A stretch of DNA of 39,954 bases from Candidatus Sulfopaludibacter sp. SbA3 (GTDB lineage Bacteria; Acidobacteriota; Terriglobia; Bryobacterales; Bryobacteraceae), in assembly GCA_945861625.1 (NCBI GenBank), contig CAMAVI010000023.1:1-39954 (forward strand), written 5' to 3'. This document shows positions 17,063 to 24,877 of the stretch, piece after piece. Below the pieces are notes generated by a model, which made no database searches, had not been told where the DNA came from, and was given only the letters and a program-made list of their open reading frames with translations. The translations under genes were made by a program, and so were the position numbers. Numbering within the stretch: position 1 is the stretch's first letter; each line of letters begins with the position of its first letter.

Positions 17063-18274
17063 ATGAGATATCCGCGACTCAGCGTTGCCGTGCTTACCAT
17101 CGTTGGAATCGGAGCGTTAGTGTTGGCTTCCGTTAGGCTCAACGCGGATGGATCTCCGGGGCCACTGGCCCAGTCCTGCGGCGTGACTCCCGCGGCGACT
17201 TCCGGCCAAGCCGGCCGCGAGCTTCCACAGTTTCCCCCCGGCCAATATCCCGTCAAATTGCCGCCGATGTCCTTGCTGGGCGCGCGCAATGATCTTCCGA
17301 ATCCATATCGACCCGGCGTGAGTTGGGGACGGTTGCCGGAGGGACGGAAGTGGGGATCGAGCGCGAGCATCACCGTTGCTCCCGACGGCAAACTCTGGGT
17401 CGTTGACCGGTGCGGAGTCTCCGGAGCCGGCGGCACCACCTGCGGTGGCGCGAATGCGACCGTCAATCCGGTCTTTCAATTTGATCCCTCCGGCAAGCTG
17501 CTGAAGTCGTTCGGCGCCGGCATGTTTGTCAGCCCCCACAAATTGTCGGTGGATAGAGAGGGAAACCTGTGGCTTGCCGACAACGGGGGGCACCAGGTTT
17601 TCAAGATGAATCAAGACGGCAAGGTTCTGCTGACGCTGGGCAAGAAGGGCCTGGCGGGGGCTGGGAATGATGAGTTCGATGCGCCCACCGACGTCGCCAT
17701 CGCCCCGAATGGCGACATATTCGTTAGCGACGGACACACAGGTGGCGGTACGGCGGCCGGCAACGCCCGCATCATGAAGTTCGGTAAGGACGGAAAGTTC
17801 ATTAAGACCTGGGGCAGGAAAGGCATGGGTCCGGGTGAATTCGACGTGGTCCACACTCTTGCCTTCGACTCGAGGGGCAGGCTCTTCGTCGGCGACCGGC
17901 AGAATAACCGGATTCAGATCTTTGACCAGGACGGCAAGTGGATCGCCCAGTGGTTCCAGTTTGGCCGGCCCAGCGGCATGTACATCGACAAGAACGACGT
18001 CATCTATGTGGCCGACTCGGAATCCAGAGATGGCCGGACCAACACCGGACAATTCGCATTGCCGCGCACTGGTTATTCGTACAACCTGGGCGCCCAACGA
18101 GGCATTCGGATCGGGAGCGCCCGCGATGGCTCCGTCAGATACTTCATTCCGGACCCCTGTCCGTATCCCTACGCGGGCGGGTCGAGCCTGGCGGAAGGCA
18201 TCACCACGGATTTCGAGGGCAACGTTTACGGGGCGGATTTCCTCGGCGACGTTAGAAAATTCGTGAAGAAGTGA
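17063..18274 (+). CDS. Exported NHL-repeat (beta-propeller) protein
   Basis: A 403-aa protein with an N-terminal signal or anchor (MRYPRLSVAVLTIVGIGALV) followed by NHL repeats from about residue 105. Clear blades include KLSVDREGNLWLADNGGHQV, PTDVAIAPNGDIFVSDGH and LAFDSRGRLFVGDRQNNRI. The fold is a six-bladed propeller as in peptidylglycine alpha-amidating lyase-like proteins. No lyase active-site set can be confirmed, so a binding or enzymatic role outside the cytoplasm is left open. A strong ribosome binding site AGGAGG (17052-17057) sits five bases before the ATG at 17063. It is divergent from the dioxygenase gene and convergent with lutC. Confidence 0.8.
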   Translation: MRYPRLSVAVLTIVGIGALVLASVRLNADGSPGPLAQSCGVTPAATSGQAGRELPQFPPGQYPVKLPPMSLLGARNDLPNPYRPGVSWGRLPEGRKWGSSASITVAPDGKLWVVDRCGVSGAGGTTCGGANATVNPVFQFDPSGKLLKSFGAGMFVSPHKLSVDREGNLWLADNGGHQVFKMNQDGKVLLTLGKKGLAGAGNDEFDAPTDVAIAPNGDIFVSDGHTGGGTAAGNARIMKFGKDGKFIKTWGRKGMGPGEFDVVHTLAFDSRGRLFVGDRQNNRIQIFDQDGKWIAQWFQFGRPSGMYIDKNDVIYVADSESRDGRTNTGQFALPRTGYSYNLGAQRGIRIGSARDGSVRYFIPDPCPYPYAGGSSLAEGITTDFEGNVYGADFLGDVRKFVKK

Positions 18275-18298
18275 GCGGGGGGGCGCCTCACCGCAGAA

Positions 18299-18871
18299 TC
18301 ACTGTGCAACTAAAATCACTGTACAACTACGGGCACCGTGCGCGCCCATGACCAGGGACTGTTCGATGTCGGCGGTTTTCGATGGACCTGAGATAAGAAT
18401 GCCGAAACTATTCGGGCGCCACTGAATTCGCTCATAGGCCTGGTGGAGATTATCCACGATTTGATCGGAGGGAACGACCAGGATCAGGTGCTGCGCGATG
18501 ACGAAGATGGCTCGATGAGGCGCGAGAATTTCGCCGGGTACCCATACGGCTCCGTTTTCAGCGACTCCGAACTCGCCCGGAATAACCGCGACGTCGACGC
18601 CATCGAGTTCATGGGGGTCTTGAATCGCGTGGAGATCGACGTTCCGGGAGGGAACGCCGGGCACCAGTGACGCCACCTTTGGCGCGTTCGCGTAGACGTC
18701 GAGACTGGCCAGATCGCCGCCGCGCACCAGCCTTCCGCCCACTGCGGTCAAAGTCTCCTCAAACTGTTTCAGCGGGTCGGCGTAGCGGGTTCCAATCATC
18801 GGGGCCGGACGAGATGCGGGCGGTACTACGCTCTTGCGAAGTGAATCCAAAATGGCGTTGCGGCTACTCAT
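18299..18871 (-). CDS. lutC: LUD-domain protein, lactate utilization LutC
   Basis: A 190-aa LUD-domain protein of the LutABC complex that oxidises L-lactate to pyruvate. It shows the family block VDVAVIPGEFGVAENGAVWV and the end SGPSKTADIEQSLVMGAHGA. The reading frame is open far upstream through lutB, but the ATG at 18871, giving MSSRNAILDSLRKS, is the real start. It overlaps the lutB stop as ATGA. It is the last gene of lutABC. Its C-terminal codons contain a near-repeat of AATCACTGT(G/A)CAACTA on the plus strand. Confidence 0.88.
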   Translation of the reverse strand: MSSRNAILDSLRKSVVPPASRPAPMIGTRYADPLKQFEETLTAVGGRLVRGGDLASLDVYANAPKVASLVPGVPSRNVDLHAIQDPHELDGVDVAVIPGEFGVAENGAVWVPGEILAPHRAIFVIAQHLILVVPSDQIVDNLHQAYERIQWRPNSFGILISGPSKTADIEQSLVMGAHGARSCTVILVAQ

Positions 18872-20232
18872 GACAGTTCTTTCCCGATGAGATCGCGAAA
18901 ACTTTCTTTGGGCATTGCGGGCAACTCGCGCTGGACTCCCCAACGATTCCAGGCTCCGTAAACCAGGCCGCGCGGCAGAACCGGCATCACCGCGCGCAGC
19001 AGACTCCCACTCATCCGATACAGCCAAGGCCGTGACAGGACGAAGCCCAGGCCCGCCATCCCCAAGCGCTTTTGGAGCGGGACCACTTTGAGATCCACCA
19101 GTTTTTTGCGGAAGGCCAGCAACTGCTGATGGAGATCGATCTTCACCGGACAAACATCGGTGCAAGAGCCGCACAGGCTCGACGCAAAAGGAAGAGACGC
19201 GTACTTTTCGGGATCGCGCTGCGGAGCGAGAATCGATCCAATCGGACCGGGGACGATGTATCCATAGCTGTAACCGCCACTGCGCCGGTAGACTGGGCAC
19301 GTGTTCATGCAGGCGCCGCAGCGAATGCAGCCGAGGGAACTCCGGAAGGTCGGTTGTCCGAGGATGCGGCTGCGGCCGTTATCCACGATAACGACGTGCA
19401 TCTCACCACCGGGAAGGGGCCCATTGAAGTGGGATGTATAAGTAGTGACGGGTTGGCCGGTGCCGCTCCGCGCCAGCAGGCGGAGGAACACCGCGAGGTC
19501 TTCGGCGCGCGGGATGAGCTTCTCCATGCCCATGCAAGCGATATGCAGCGGCGGGAGACTGGTGCCCATATCCGCATTGCCTTCATTGGTGCAAACGACG
19601 ACACCTCCGGTTTCGGCGACGGCAAAATTCACGCCGGTGAGTCCGGCCTGCGCCTCCATGAACTTGCTCCGCAGGTGGCCGCGGGCCGCTTCGGTGAGGT
19701 ACTTGGGATCCGACGCGCCCTTCTCGGTGCCGAGTTCGATGTGGAATAGCTCGCCGATGTCTTCCTTCTTCAAGTGAATGGCCGGCAGCACGATATGGCT
19801 GGGCGGTTCCTTGCGTAGCTGCACGATGCGTTCGCCGAGATCCGTGTCGGTGACCTCAATGCCCCGGGCCTCCAGGTACGGGTTGAGGTGGCACTCTTCG
19901 GTGAGCATCGATTTCGACTTCACCAGCCGCGTGACGTTGTGGCTCGCGAGGATCTGATGAACGATGGCGTTGTGCTCGGCCGCATCGCGCGCCCAATGCA
20001 CGTGAATGCCATTGGCGGTGGCATTGCGCTCGAACTCTTCCAGGTAATCTGCGAGTCGGGAGAGCGTGTGCGTTTTGATGGCGGATGCCGCTTCGCGCAG
20101 CGCTTCCCATTCGGGGATGCTCGCCGCCTGCCGGTCGCGCTTGACCCGCACGAACCAGAGGGACTCGTCGTGCCAGTGCGTCCGGCTTTCATTGGCGGCG
20201 AAAGCAGCCGCTTTTTCCGCGTGGCCGGTCAT
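18868..20232 (-). CDS. lutB: Lactate utilization iron-sulfur protein LutB
   Basis: A 454-aa protein with an N-terminal LUD domain (KSMLTEECHLNPYLEARGIE, ETGGVVVCTNEGNADM) and two 4Fe-4S ferredoxin motifs. These are CIRCGACMNTCPVYRR near residue 300 and CGSCTDVCPVKID near residue 350. It passes electrons from lactate within the cytoplasmic LutABC complex. The start overlaps the lutA stop (ATGA) and the end overlaps lutC, so the three proteins are made in a coupled set. Its length fits the LutB/LldF family. Confidence 0.93.
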   Translation of the reverse strand: MTGHAEKAAAFAANESRTHWHDESLWFVRVKRDRQAASIPEWEALREAASAIKTHTLSRLADYLEEFERNATANGIHVHWARDAAEHNAIVHQILASHNVTRLVKSKSMLTEECHLNPYLEARGIEVTDTDLGERIVQLRKEPPSHIVLPAIHLKKEDIGELFHIELGTEKGASDPKYLTEAARGHLRSKFMEAQAGLTGVNFAVAETGGVVVCTNEGNADMGTSLPPLHIACMGMEKLIPRAEDLAVFLRLLARSGTGQPVTTYTSHFNGPLPGGEMHVVIVDNGRSRILGQPTFRSSLGCIRCGACMNTCPVYRRSGGYSYGYIVPGPIGSILAPQRDPEKYASLPFASSLCGSCTDVCPVKIDLHQQLLAFRKKLVDLKVVPLQKRLGMAGLGFVLSRPWLYRMSGSLLRAVMPVLPRGLVYGAWNRWGVQRELPAMPKESFRDLIGKELS

Positions 20233-20978
20233 GCGAGCTGCGCTTTCTCCAGAATCTCCGCGACGTGCATCACCCGCTGCGCGCGCTCAGCGCGGCGGAT
20301 CAGGCCGTCCAGGTGCATCAGGCAGGACATGTCGTAGCCAACGATTACTTCGGCGCCGGCGCGCGCGTGATCCTCGATCCGGTCGCGGCCCATGAGGCAG
20401 GAGACGGCTTCCTCGTCCACGGCAAAGGCGCCGCCGAAACCACAGCACTCGTCGGGACGTAACAGGTCCACGATTTCGATGCCACGCAACTGCGAGAGAA
20501 GCTGGCGCACCTTGTTATAGGGGGCGGTCATCTGTTCCGAGGAGCGGGCCAGACGGAGTTCACGCAGGCCATGGCAGCTCATCTGAAGGCCGACCTTGAA
20601 GGGGAAGTCGCCGTCGATCTTCGTTACTTTGACGACGCCGGTCAGGTATTCGCAAAGCTCGAAAGTGTTGTCGCGAAGATGCTCGAAGCGCGGCTTGCCG
20701 TGCAGCCAGTGATCGTAATGGTTGCGCACCATGGAGACGCAACTGCCGGAGGGCGCGACCACGTGGTCGTACTTCCCGAAGATCGCGAGGAACCGTTCCG
20801 CCAACGGCCGCGCCGCTGCGTCACAACCGGAGTTGGCCATGGGCTGACCACAGCAAGTCTGCTCCGGGGGGAACTCCACGTTGAAGCCGAGCCGCCGCAA
20901 AATGCGCAAAGTGGCGAGGCCGACTTGCGGATAAAGCTGGTCGACGTAACAGGGTATGAATAAACCAACGCTGGGCAT
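20229..20978 (-). CDS. lutA: Lactate utilization Fe-S oxidoreductase subunit LutA
   Basis: A 249-aa protein with two cysteine-rich CCG domains: CCGQPMANSGC in the first half and DECCGFGGAF in the second. These are the hallmark of LutA and heterodisulfide-reductase-like subunits that hold Fe-S clusters. The N-terminus SVGLFIPCYVDQLYPQVG is typical. The ATG at 20978 is preferred over the TTG at 20990. It is the first gene of lutABC. No LysR- or GntR-type regulator gene is adjacent, so regulation cannot be inferred from neighbours. Confidence 0.93.
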   Translation of the reverse strand: MPSVGLFIPCYVDQLYPQVGLATLRILRRLGFNVEFPPEQTCCGQPMANSGCDAAARPLAERFLAIFGKYDHVVAPSGSCVSMVRNHYDHWLHGKPRFEHLRDNTFELCEYLTGVVKVTKIDGDFPFKVGLQMSCHGLRELRLARSSEQMTAPYNKVRQLLSQLRGIEIVDLLRPDECCGFGGAFAVDEEAVSCLMGRDRIEDHARAGAEVIVGYDMSCLMHLDGLIRRAERAQRVMHVAEILEKAQLA

Positions 20979-21030
20979 CCGCACTCTCAAGTGTTACATT
21001 CCCGGAACCGCCTGCGCCAATTCACCAAGC

Positions 21031-21552
21031 TCACTCGACGGGATGGCCTAATGCGGTGGCGTTGTCACGGACGCGAAGGTCGCGCGTGATGATTGTGAGG
21101 AGAGCGGGGGGATCGCCCAGGGCTTCCGCGGTAGCCAGATGAATGGCGTCTAGAGTGCGGATCGGTTCCATGGGGAAGGGGCGTCCGGCGTGAGCGAGGA
21201 TCGCATCGGTAACACTCACCACGTGACAACGCCGGGCAAACCTTTGCAGCGTGAGAATTGCCGCCCGCTCCTGCTGCGCTGTGATCCTTCCTGAGAGGCG
21301 GGCTCGCAATACGGCGCGGCTGGACTCGGCCAGCGTGAGTGCCGAAGTGACCGGCTGCCCCTGAGCACGAATGGAAGCTCTGGCTGCCGCATCGCCTTCA
21401 AGGATGGCCGCGATGAGCGCGCTTGATTCGATGTAGCGCCTCGATTTTATGTTGGGCACGGCAGGAGTGCCCCCAGCTGCAGTCGAGGAACGGACGGTCC
21501 GCCGAACGCGGCGGGAGGCAACCGGCTTACGCTTCGTCACGGACTGAGTCAA
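21031..21552 (-). CDS. PIN-domain toxin (VapC-like)
   Basis: A 173-aa PIN-domain ribonuclease. The first acidic position reads YIESSALIAAILEGD, with Glu where Asp is more common. The other acidic positions are in LTLAESSRAVLRA, RTLDAIHLATAEAL and ITRDLRVRDNA. About 40 basic residues precede the PIN core, longer than in most VapC toxins. The start is a TTG at 21552 (a GTG at 21540 is also possible), inside a 16-bp repeat that also holds the antitoxin stop. It follows the Phd/YefM-like antitoxin gene by 12 bases, making a type II TA pair. Confidence 0.85.
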   Translation of the reverse strand: MTQSVTKRKPVASRRVRRTVRSSTAAGGTPAVPNIKSRRYIESSALIAAILEGDAAARASIRAQGQPVTSALTLAESSRAVLRARLSGRITAQQERAAILTLQRFARRCHVVSVTDAILAHAGRPFPMEPIRTLDAIHLATAEALGDPPALLTIITRDLRVRDNATALGHPVE

Positions 21553-21588
21553 TCACGGCCGGAGTCAATCGCGGTCTAAGTCAATCAA
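21541..21588. repeat. Three 16-bp tandem repeats at the antitoxin/toxin junction
   Basis: Units are GGACTGAGTCAATCAC, GGCCGGAGTCAATCGC and GGTCTAAGTCAATCAA, sharing the core AGTCAATC. The antitoxin stop lies in the second unit and the toxin TTG start in the first. Sixteen is not a multiple of three, so gain or loss of a unit would change the frame relation between the two genes. Confidence 0.8.
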
Positions 21589-21843
21589 CGCCGCTGCCGT
21601 TCCCGGAGGGAGACGAATGTCCGGGCAGTTTTCCAGCGGATCACCAGACTCGTCGGGCGGGGTGATCACTCCGGAAGCGATGAGTTGATCGAACTGGGTG
21701 GTTCGGACTTTGCGGCCCGCCGCTGGCGGAACAAGTTCCGCCACTGCCCGCCCATGGGCAGTCACTACGATACGCTCTCCTCCTTCAATTCGCCGGATGT
21801 ACCGGCTGAGGTTGTCCTTCAATTCGCGGATTCCTGTTTCCAC
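21565..21843 (-). CDS. Phd/YefM-type antitoxin of a vapBC-like pair
   Basis: A 92-aa antitoxin with the Phd/YefM N-terminal DNA-binding fold (TGIRELKDNLSRYIRRIEGG, then ERIVVTAHGRAVAELVPP). The C-terminal toxin-binding tail ends AALIDLDRD. The start is a GTG at 21843, only six bases after a perfect TATAAT, so the mRNA may be leaderless. A 12-bp palindrome just upstream is a likely self-binding operator. It pairs with the PIN-domain toxin downstream. Confidence 0.85.
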   Translation of the reverse strand: METGIRELKDNLSRYIRRIEGGERIVVTAHGRAVAELVPPAAGRKVRTTQFDQLIASGVITPPDESGDPLENCPDIRLPPGTAAALIDLDRD

Positions 21844-21849
21844 GCTCTA

Positions 21850-21867
21850 ATTATAGCTACATGTAGC
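21850..21867 (-). promoter_or_regulatory. TA operon promoter with palindromic operator
   Basis: On the minus strand the perfect palindrome GCTACATGTAGC (21856-21867) runs directly into a consensus -10 box TATAAT (21850-21855). The antitoxin GTG start follows six bases later. An operator placed between -35 and -10 is a typical autoregulatory layout for TA operons. No good -35 is visible. The stop codon of the truncated mtgA also lies inside the palindrome. Confidence 0.6.
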
Positions 21868-22186
21868 CACGGAAAGCGCGAAGTGTGTCTCGTAAGCACA
21901 CCTGGCGGTTTACGGCCCAATAGAAGCCGCCGTCTTCCGCTGAAATCACCGCATGCCGCATCTCGGGAAAAATTCGTAACAGAGGCACGAACGTGCAGCG
22001 CTTCCGGTAGGGGGTACTCTTAAAGAGTGCTTCGATTCCCGGCTGCATCTGAACGCCCGTTGTCGGGGGATTCACCACGCGGAGACCCGCTAGAGCCAGA
22101 GCCCACGCGGCGTGCAATCCAACGATGAACAGCAGGAAATAAATAACGATCCGGCGTAACACTTCTCTATAGTTTCGCAAATGCAC
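21857..22186 (-). pseudogene. mtgA: Truncated monofunctional peptidoglycan glycosyltransferase (mtgA 5' part)
   Basis: The first ~84 residues match MtgA/GT51 glycosyltransferases: an N-terminal membrane segment (RIVIYFLLFIVGLHAAWALA), VVNPPTTGV, the block PYRKRCTFVPLLRIFPEMRH and AVISAEDGGFY, which contains the catalytic Glu. Homology then stops at about 21930. The last ~25 residues are unrelated, and the frame ends inside the vapBC-like operator. Most of the glycosyltransferase domain, including the FxxHxG part, is missing, so the product cannot be active. The break lies at the TA module, and no 3' part is seen in the window. The proposed start at 22186 overlaps the divergent antiporter start; the GTG at 22165 may be truer. 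Confidence 0.75.
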
Positions 22187-23341
22187 GATTCTCCGGCCGA
22201 TATTGCGTTCTCCATGCTCGTGATCTTTGTCAGCGCGAAAGTGCTCTCGGAGATCTGCGAGCGCGTGCGTCTGCCGGGCGTCGTGGGGGAGATCCTGGCC
22301 GGCATCGTCGTGGGTCCATACGTACTCGGCTGGATTACGCCCAACCCGGTGACAACGGTTCTTTCCGAGCTCGGTGTGATGTTCCTGCTCTTCCGGGTCG
22401 GCCTGGAAGTGAAGTCTTCGGAACTCATTTCCCTCGGAGGGCGAGCCGGTTTCATCGCTGCCTCCGGCGTAGTGTTGCCCTTTGCCTCTGGATGGGGAAT
22501 CGCTACGCTATGGGGCTTGTCGTCCGTTGAGTCCATCTTCATCGGAGCGGCTCTGGTAGCCACCAGCGTTGGCATCACCGCGCAAGTGCTTGCCGCCGGA
22601 GGATGGCTCGACACTCGCGCCAGTAAGATCATTCTTGCCGCGGCGGTCATCGATGACGTACTTGGTTTGCTGGTTCTGGCGGCAGTGAGCGGGCTCGCGC
22701 GCGGGCGTGTGAACTACCTGGACTTGGCACTGACCGCCGGGTTGGCAATCGGATTCGTCGTGTTCGTGGCAACCTTTGGCACACGAGCCATGGGCCGCCT
22801 GATCCCGGGCGTGCGGTCGCGGATGAAGCTGGCGGAGTCTGAATTTGCCCTCGCTCTGATCCTGCTGTTCGCGCTGTCTCTGTTGGCGGCTCAAGCTGGC
22901 GTTGCGGCGATTGTAGGGGCATTTCTGGCCGGCATGGCGCTCTCGGAAACCGTGGAGCGTCGTGTACATGTGTTGACGGAAGGCGTGACCGCCTTATTAA
23001 CGCCGTTTTTCCTGGTGGGCATTGGCCTTCACTTTGACCCGGCGCCGTTTCGCGATTCATCCACGTTGATCCTGGCGGGCGTGTTGTGCGTAGCCGCCGT
23101 GCTTTCTAAGTTCGTGGGCTGTGGCGGCGCGGCCTTGCAACTTGGACGCCGGGACGCCATGAGAATTGCCGTGGGGATGATTCCGCGTGGGGAAGTCGGC
23201 GTGGTGGTCGCACAAGTGGGATTGAGTGGAGGAATGCTGACGGCCGGCATCTACGGCACGATTGTGTTCATATCGCTTGTGACGACAGTACTGGCACCGC
23301 CGCTTCTCAGAATCGCGTTCCGTGGCCGGGCCAATGCCTGA
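22181..23341 (+). CDS. Cation:proton antiporter (CPA2 family)
   Basis: A 386-aa membrane protein with about 12-13 hydrophobic segments. Family blocks are [47 protein letters not shown] and the ion-binding acidic pair in [14 protein letters not shown]. It exchanges Na+ or K+ for protons across the inner membrane. There is no C-terminal RCK/TrkA regulatory domain. The start codon region overlaps the start of the truncated mtgA on the other strand, so the promoter must lie within former mtgA DNA. Confidence 0.88.
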   Translation: MHDSPADIAFSMLVIFVSAKVLSEICERVRLPGVVGEILAGIVVGPYVLGWITPNPVTTVLSELGVMFLLFRVGLEVKSSELISLGGRAGFIAASGVVLPFASGWGIATLWGLSSVESIFIGAALVATSVGITAQVLAAGGWLDTRASKIILAAAVIDDVLGLLVLAAVSGLARGRVNYLDLALTAGLAIGFVVFVATFGTRAMGRLIPGVRSRMKLAESEFALALILLFALSLLAAQAGVAAIVGAFLAGMALSETVERRVHVLTEGVTALLTPFFLVGIGLHFDPAPFRDSSTLILAGVLCVAAVLSKFVGCGGAALQLGRRDAMRIAVGMIPRGEVGVVVAQVGLSGGMLTAGIYGTIVFISLVTTVLAPPLLRIAFRGRANA

Positions 23342-23364
23342 TCAGCCGCGCTACACTGAAGCGA

Positions 23365-23847
23365 ATGTCCAAACAATATCCCAACCCGCCCGCGATGGGC
23401 ATCGATCCAGCCAAGAAGTACACTGCTACGATTACGACCTCACGCGGAGAAATCGTCTGCGAACTGTTCGCCAAGGAGGCTCCCAAGACCGTCAATAATT
23501 TTGTGTTTCTCGCCCGTGACAAGTTCTATGACGGCACGGTGTTCCACCGCGTCATCGCGGACTTCATGATTCAGGGTGGAGACCCCACTGGCACCGGCAG
23601 CGGCGGCCCCGGCTATCGCTTTGAAGACGAATGCAAGGGCAACCCGCACCAGCACCAGATCGGTTCGCTTTCCATGGCCAACGCCGGTCCAGGCACCAAT
23701 GGAAGCCAGTTCTTTGTCACGCACATCGCCACTGACTGGCTCAACGGCAAGCACACGGTGTTTGGAAAGGTTCTGAAGGGCCAGGACGTCGTCAATGCAA
23801 CCAAGCAGGGCGACGAACTCAAGAGCGTAACGATCAGCGAGGAGTAG
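23365..23847 (+). CDS. Peptidyl-prolyl cis-trans isomerase (cyclophilin type)
   Basis: A 160-aa single-domain cyclophilin that speeds proline isomerisation in protein folding. Conserved blocks are [60 protein letters not shown] and HTVFGKV. There is no signal peptide, so it is probably cytoplasmic. The ATG at 23365 follows a GAAG-type ribosome binding site and lies 23 bp after the antiporter stop. Confidence 0.93.
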   Translation: MSKQYPNPPAMGIDPAKKYTATITTSRGEIVCELFAKEAPKTVNNFVFLARDKFYDGTVFHRVIADFMIQGGDPTGTGSGGPGYRFEDECKGNPHQHQIGSLSMANAGPGTNGSQFFVTHIATDWLNGKHTVFGKVLKGQDVVNATKQGDELKSVTISEE

Positions 23848-23853
23848 TGAGCC

Positions 23854-23960
23854 GCTGAAAAACCGGGACTGCCTCGTCTGTCCCAAGCCGGCAGCCGCGA
23901 CTTGCCACGTCGCTGTTCGTTGGCGTGTGGAGAGAGGTGGCTGTCCCACAGTTTTTCAGC
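23854..23960. repeat. 107-bp inverted-repeat element (MITE/REP-like)
   Basis: This element between the cyclophilin and DUF1684 genes begins GCTGAAAAAC and ends GTTTTTCAGC, a perfect 10-bp inverted repeat. An imperfect extension follows (CGGGACTG near the left end against GCTGTCCCACA near the right). It has no coding potential and contains a small inner stem GCGAC-TTGCCAC-GTCGC. It fills the whole gap between two convergent genes, so it could also act as a two-way terminator. No target-site duplication is evident. Confidence 0.6.
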
Positions 23961-23966
23961 ATGCCC

Positions 23967-24851
23967 TCAGTGCCTCCTCCCATACATCATTTCACCCGCA
24001 GTCACCGCAAGTGGTAAGCGATTCCGCGGCGGAGGCAGTGGGCAAGTGGCGTAATTCGTGAATACGCATGGCGGATTCTCGGCCTTGTTGAAGTCAATCT
24101 CGAGCGCTCCCGGCCGCGTGATCCCGCTCTTCGGTACCGGCGCATAGAGGAATCGCGATGCGCCATAGGTGGTCTTTCCGCTGGTCTGGTCGCGCATCAC
24201 GAACCAGAAGTCAGTGCCGTCGAGCACGGGTTCCATACGGTACTCTTTCCCGGCGCGTTGAAAAGTCACATAGCCTGGTGATTCGGCTTCTTCCTTCAAC
24301 CCCGCCAGGGTCTCGAAGGCAAATTTATGCGGCTTCTCATAGGGTACGTATTTCGCGGAAACCTTCCAGGATTCATCCACCGGATACCACTTGAGCCCGC
24401 TGAACTCGCGCCGCGCCGCGCTGTTGTTGTCCTTGATACGCACGCCAAACCGCTGCTCGCGCTGAATGATGAAGAACTTGATCCGGCCGGCAGCCAGCTT
24501 GTCATACTGTGGCGTGATATCCGGCTTCAGTTCCGTCTCAACAGCCGGAACGCCATTGAAGGTCACCGCTACACCTCTCTCGGGACGGAATCGAACCTTC
24601 CCGCCTTTGAGGGTCAGCGTGCCAACTCTGTCCGGCGCCGCCTTGGGGAGCCGCACTTCGAAACTTGGATTCGACCCGACGCGGTTTTCGCCTTCCTTCA
24701 ACCAGTCGAGCCCGACGACGGTGAGCCACCCCTCGTCCGCCTTGAGTTTCGCTTCCGTTTGAGCACGATACTCGGCGATGCTGCGTTGGTAAGCGGGGTC
24801 GGCTGCATAGCCACTCAGCGCCGCAACGATAACCAATACAGCAGAACGCAT
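23967..24851 (-). CDS. Exported DUF1684 domain protein
   Basis: A 294-aa protein with a signal peptide (MRSAVLVIVAALSGYAA). The mature part matches DUF1684. Landmarks are GWLTVVGLDWLKEGENRVGS near residue 40, the central RRE-like stretch LKWYPVDESWKVSA, YGASRFLYAPVP, and the C-terminal DFNKAENPPCVFTNYATCPL. The biochemical role of DUF1684 is not known. Family members are mostly exported. The gene diverges from larE with 26 bp between starts and converges with the cyclophilin gene across the inverted-repeat element. Confidence 0.85.
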   Translation of the reverse strand: MRSAVLVIVAALSGYAADPAYQRSIAEYRAQTEAKLKADEGWLTVVGLDWLKEGENRVGSNPSFEVRLPKAAPDRVGTLTLKGGKVRFRPERGVAVTFNGVPAVETELKPDITPQYDKLAAGRIKFFIIQREQRFGVRIKDNNSAARREFSGLKWYPVDESWKVSAKYVPYEKPHKFAFETLAGLKEEAESPGYVTFQRAGKEYRMEPVLDGTDFWFVMRDQTSGKTTYGASRFLYAPVPKSGITRPGALEIDFNKAENPPCVFTNYATCPLPPPRNRLPLAVTAGEMMYGRRH

Positions 24852-24877
24852 CGTGATGAAGACCTTACAATAGAATT

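Noticed and set aside
18271-18291. A hairpin GTGAG...CTCAC between the convergent NHL and lutC genes as a terminator
   Set aside because: The stem is only five base pairs and there is no T-run, so it cannot be supported.
18872-19300. A 143-residue N-terminal extension of lutC
   Set aside because: It is the lutB coding region read in another frame. The internal ATG at 18871 starts the known LutC N-terminus with an ATGA overlap.
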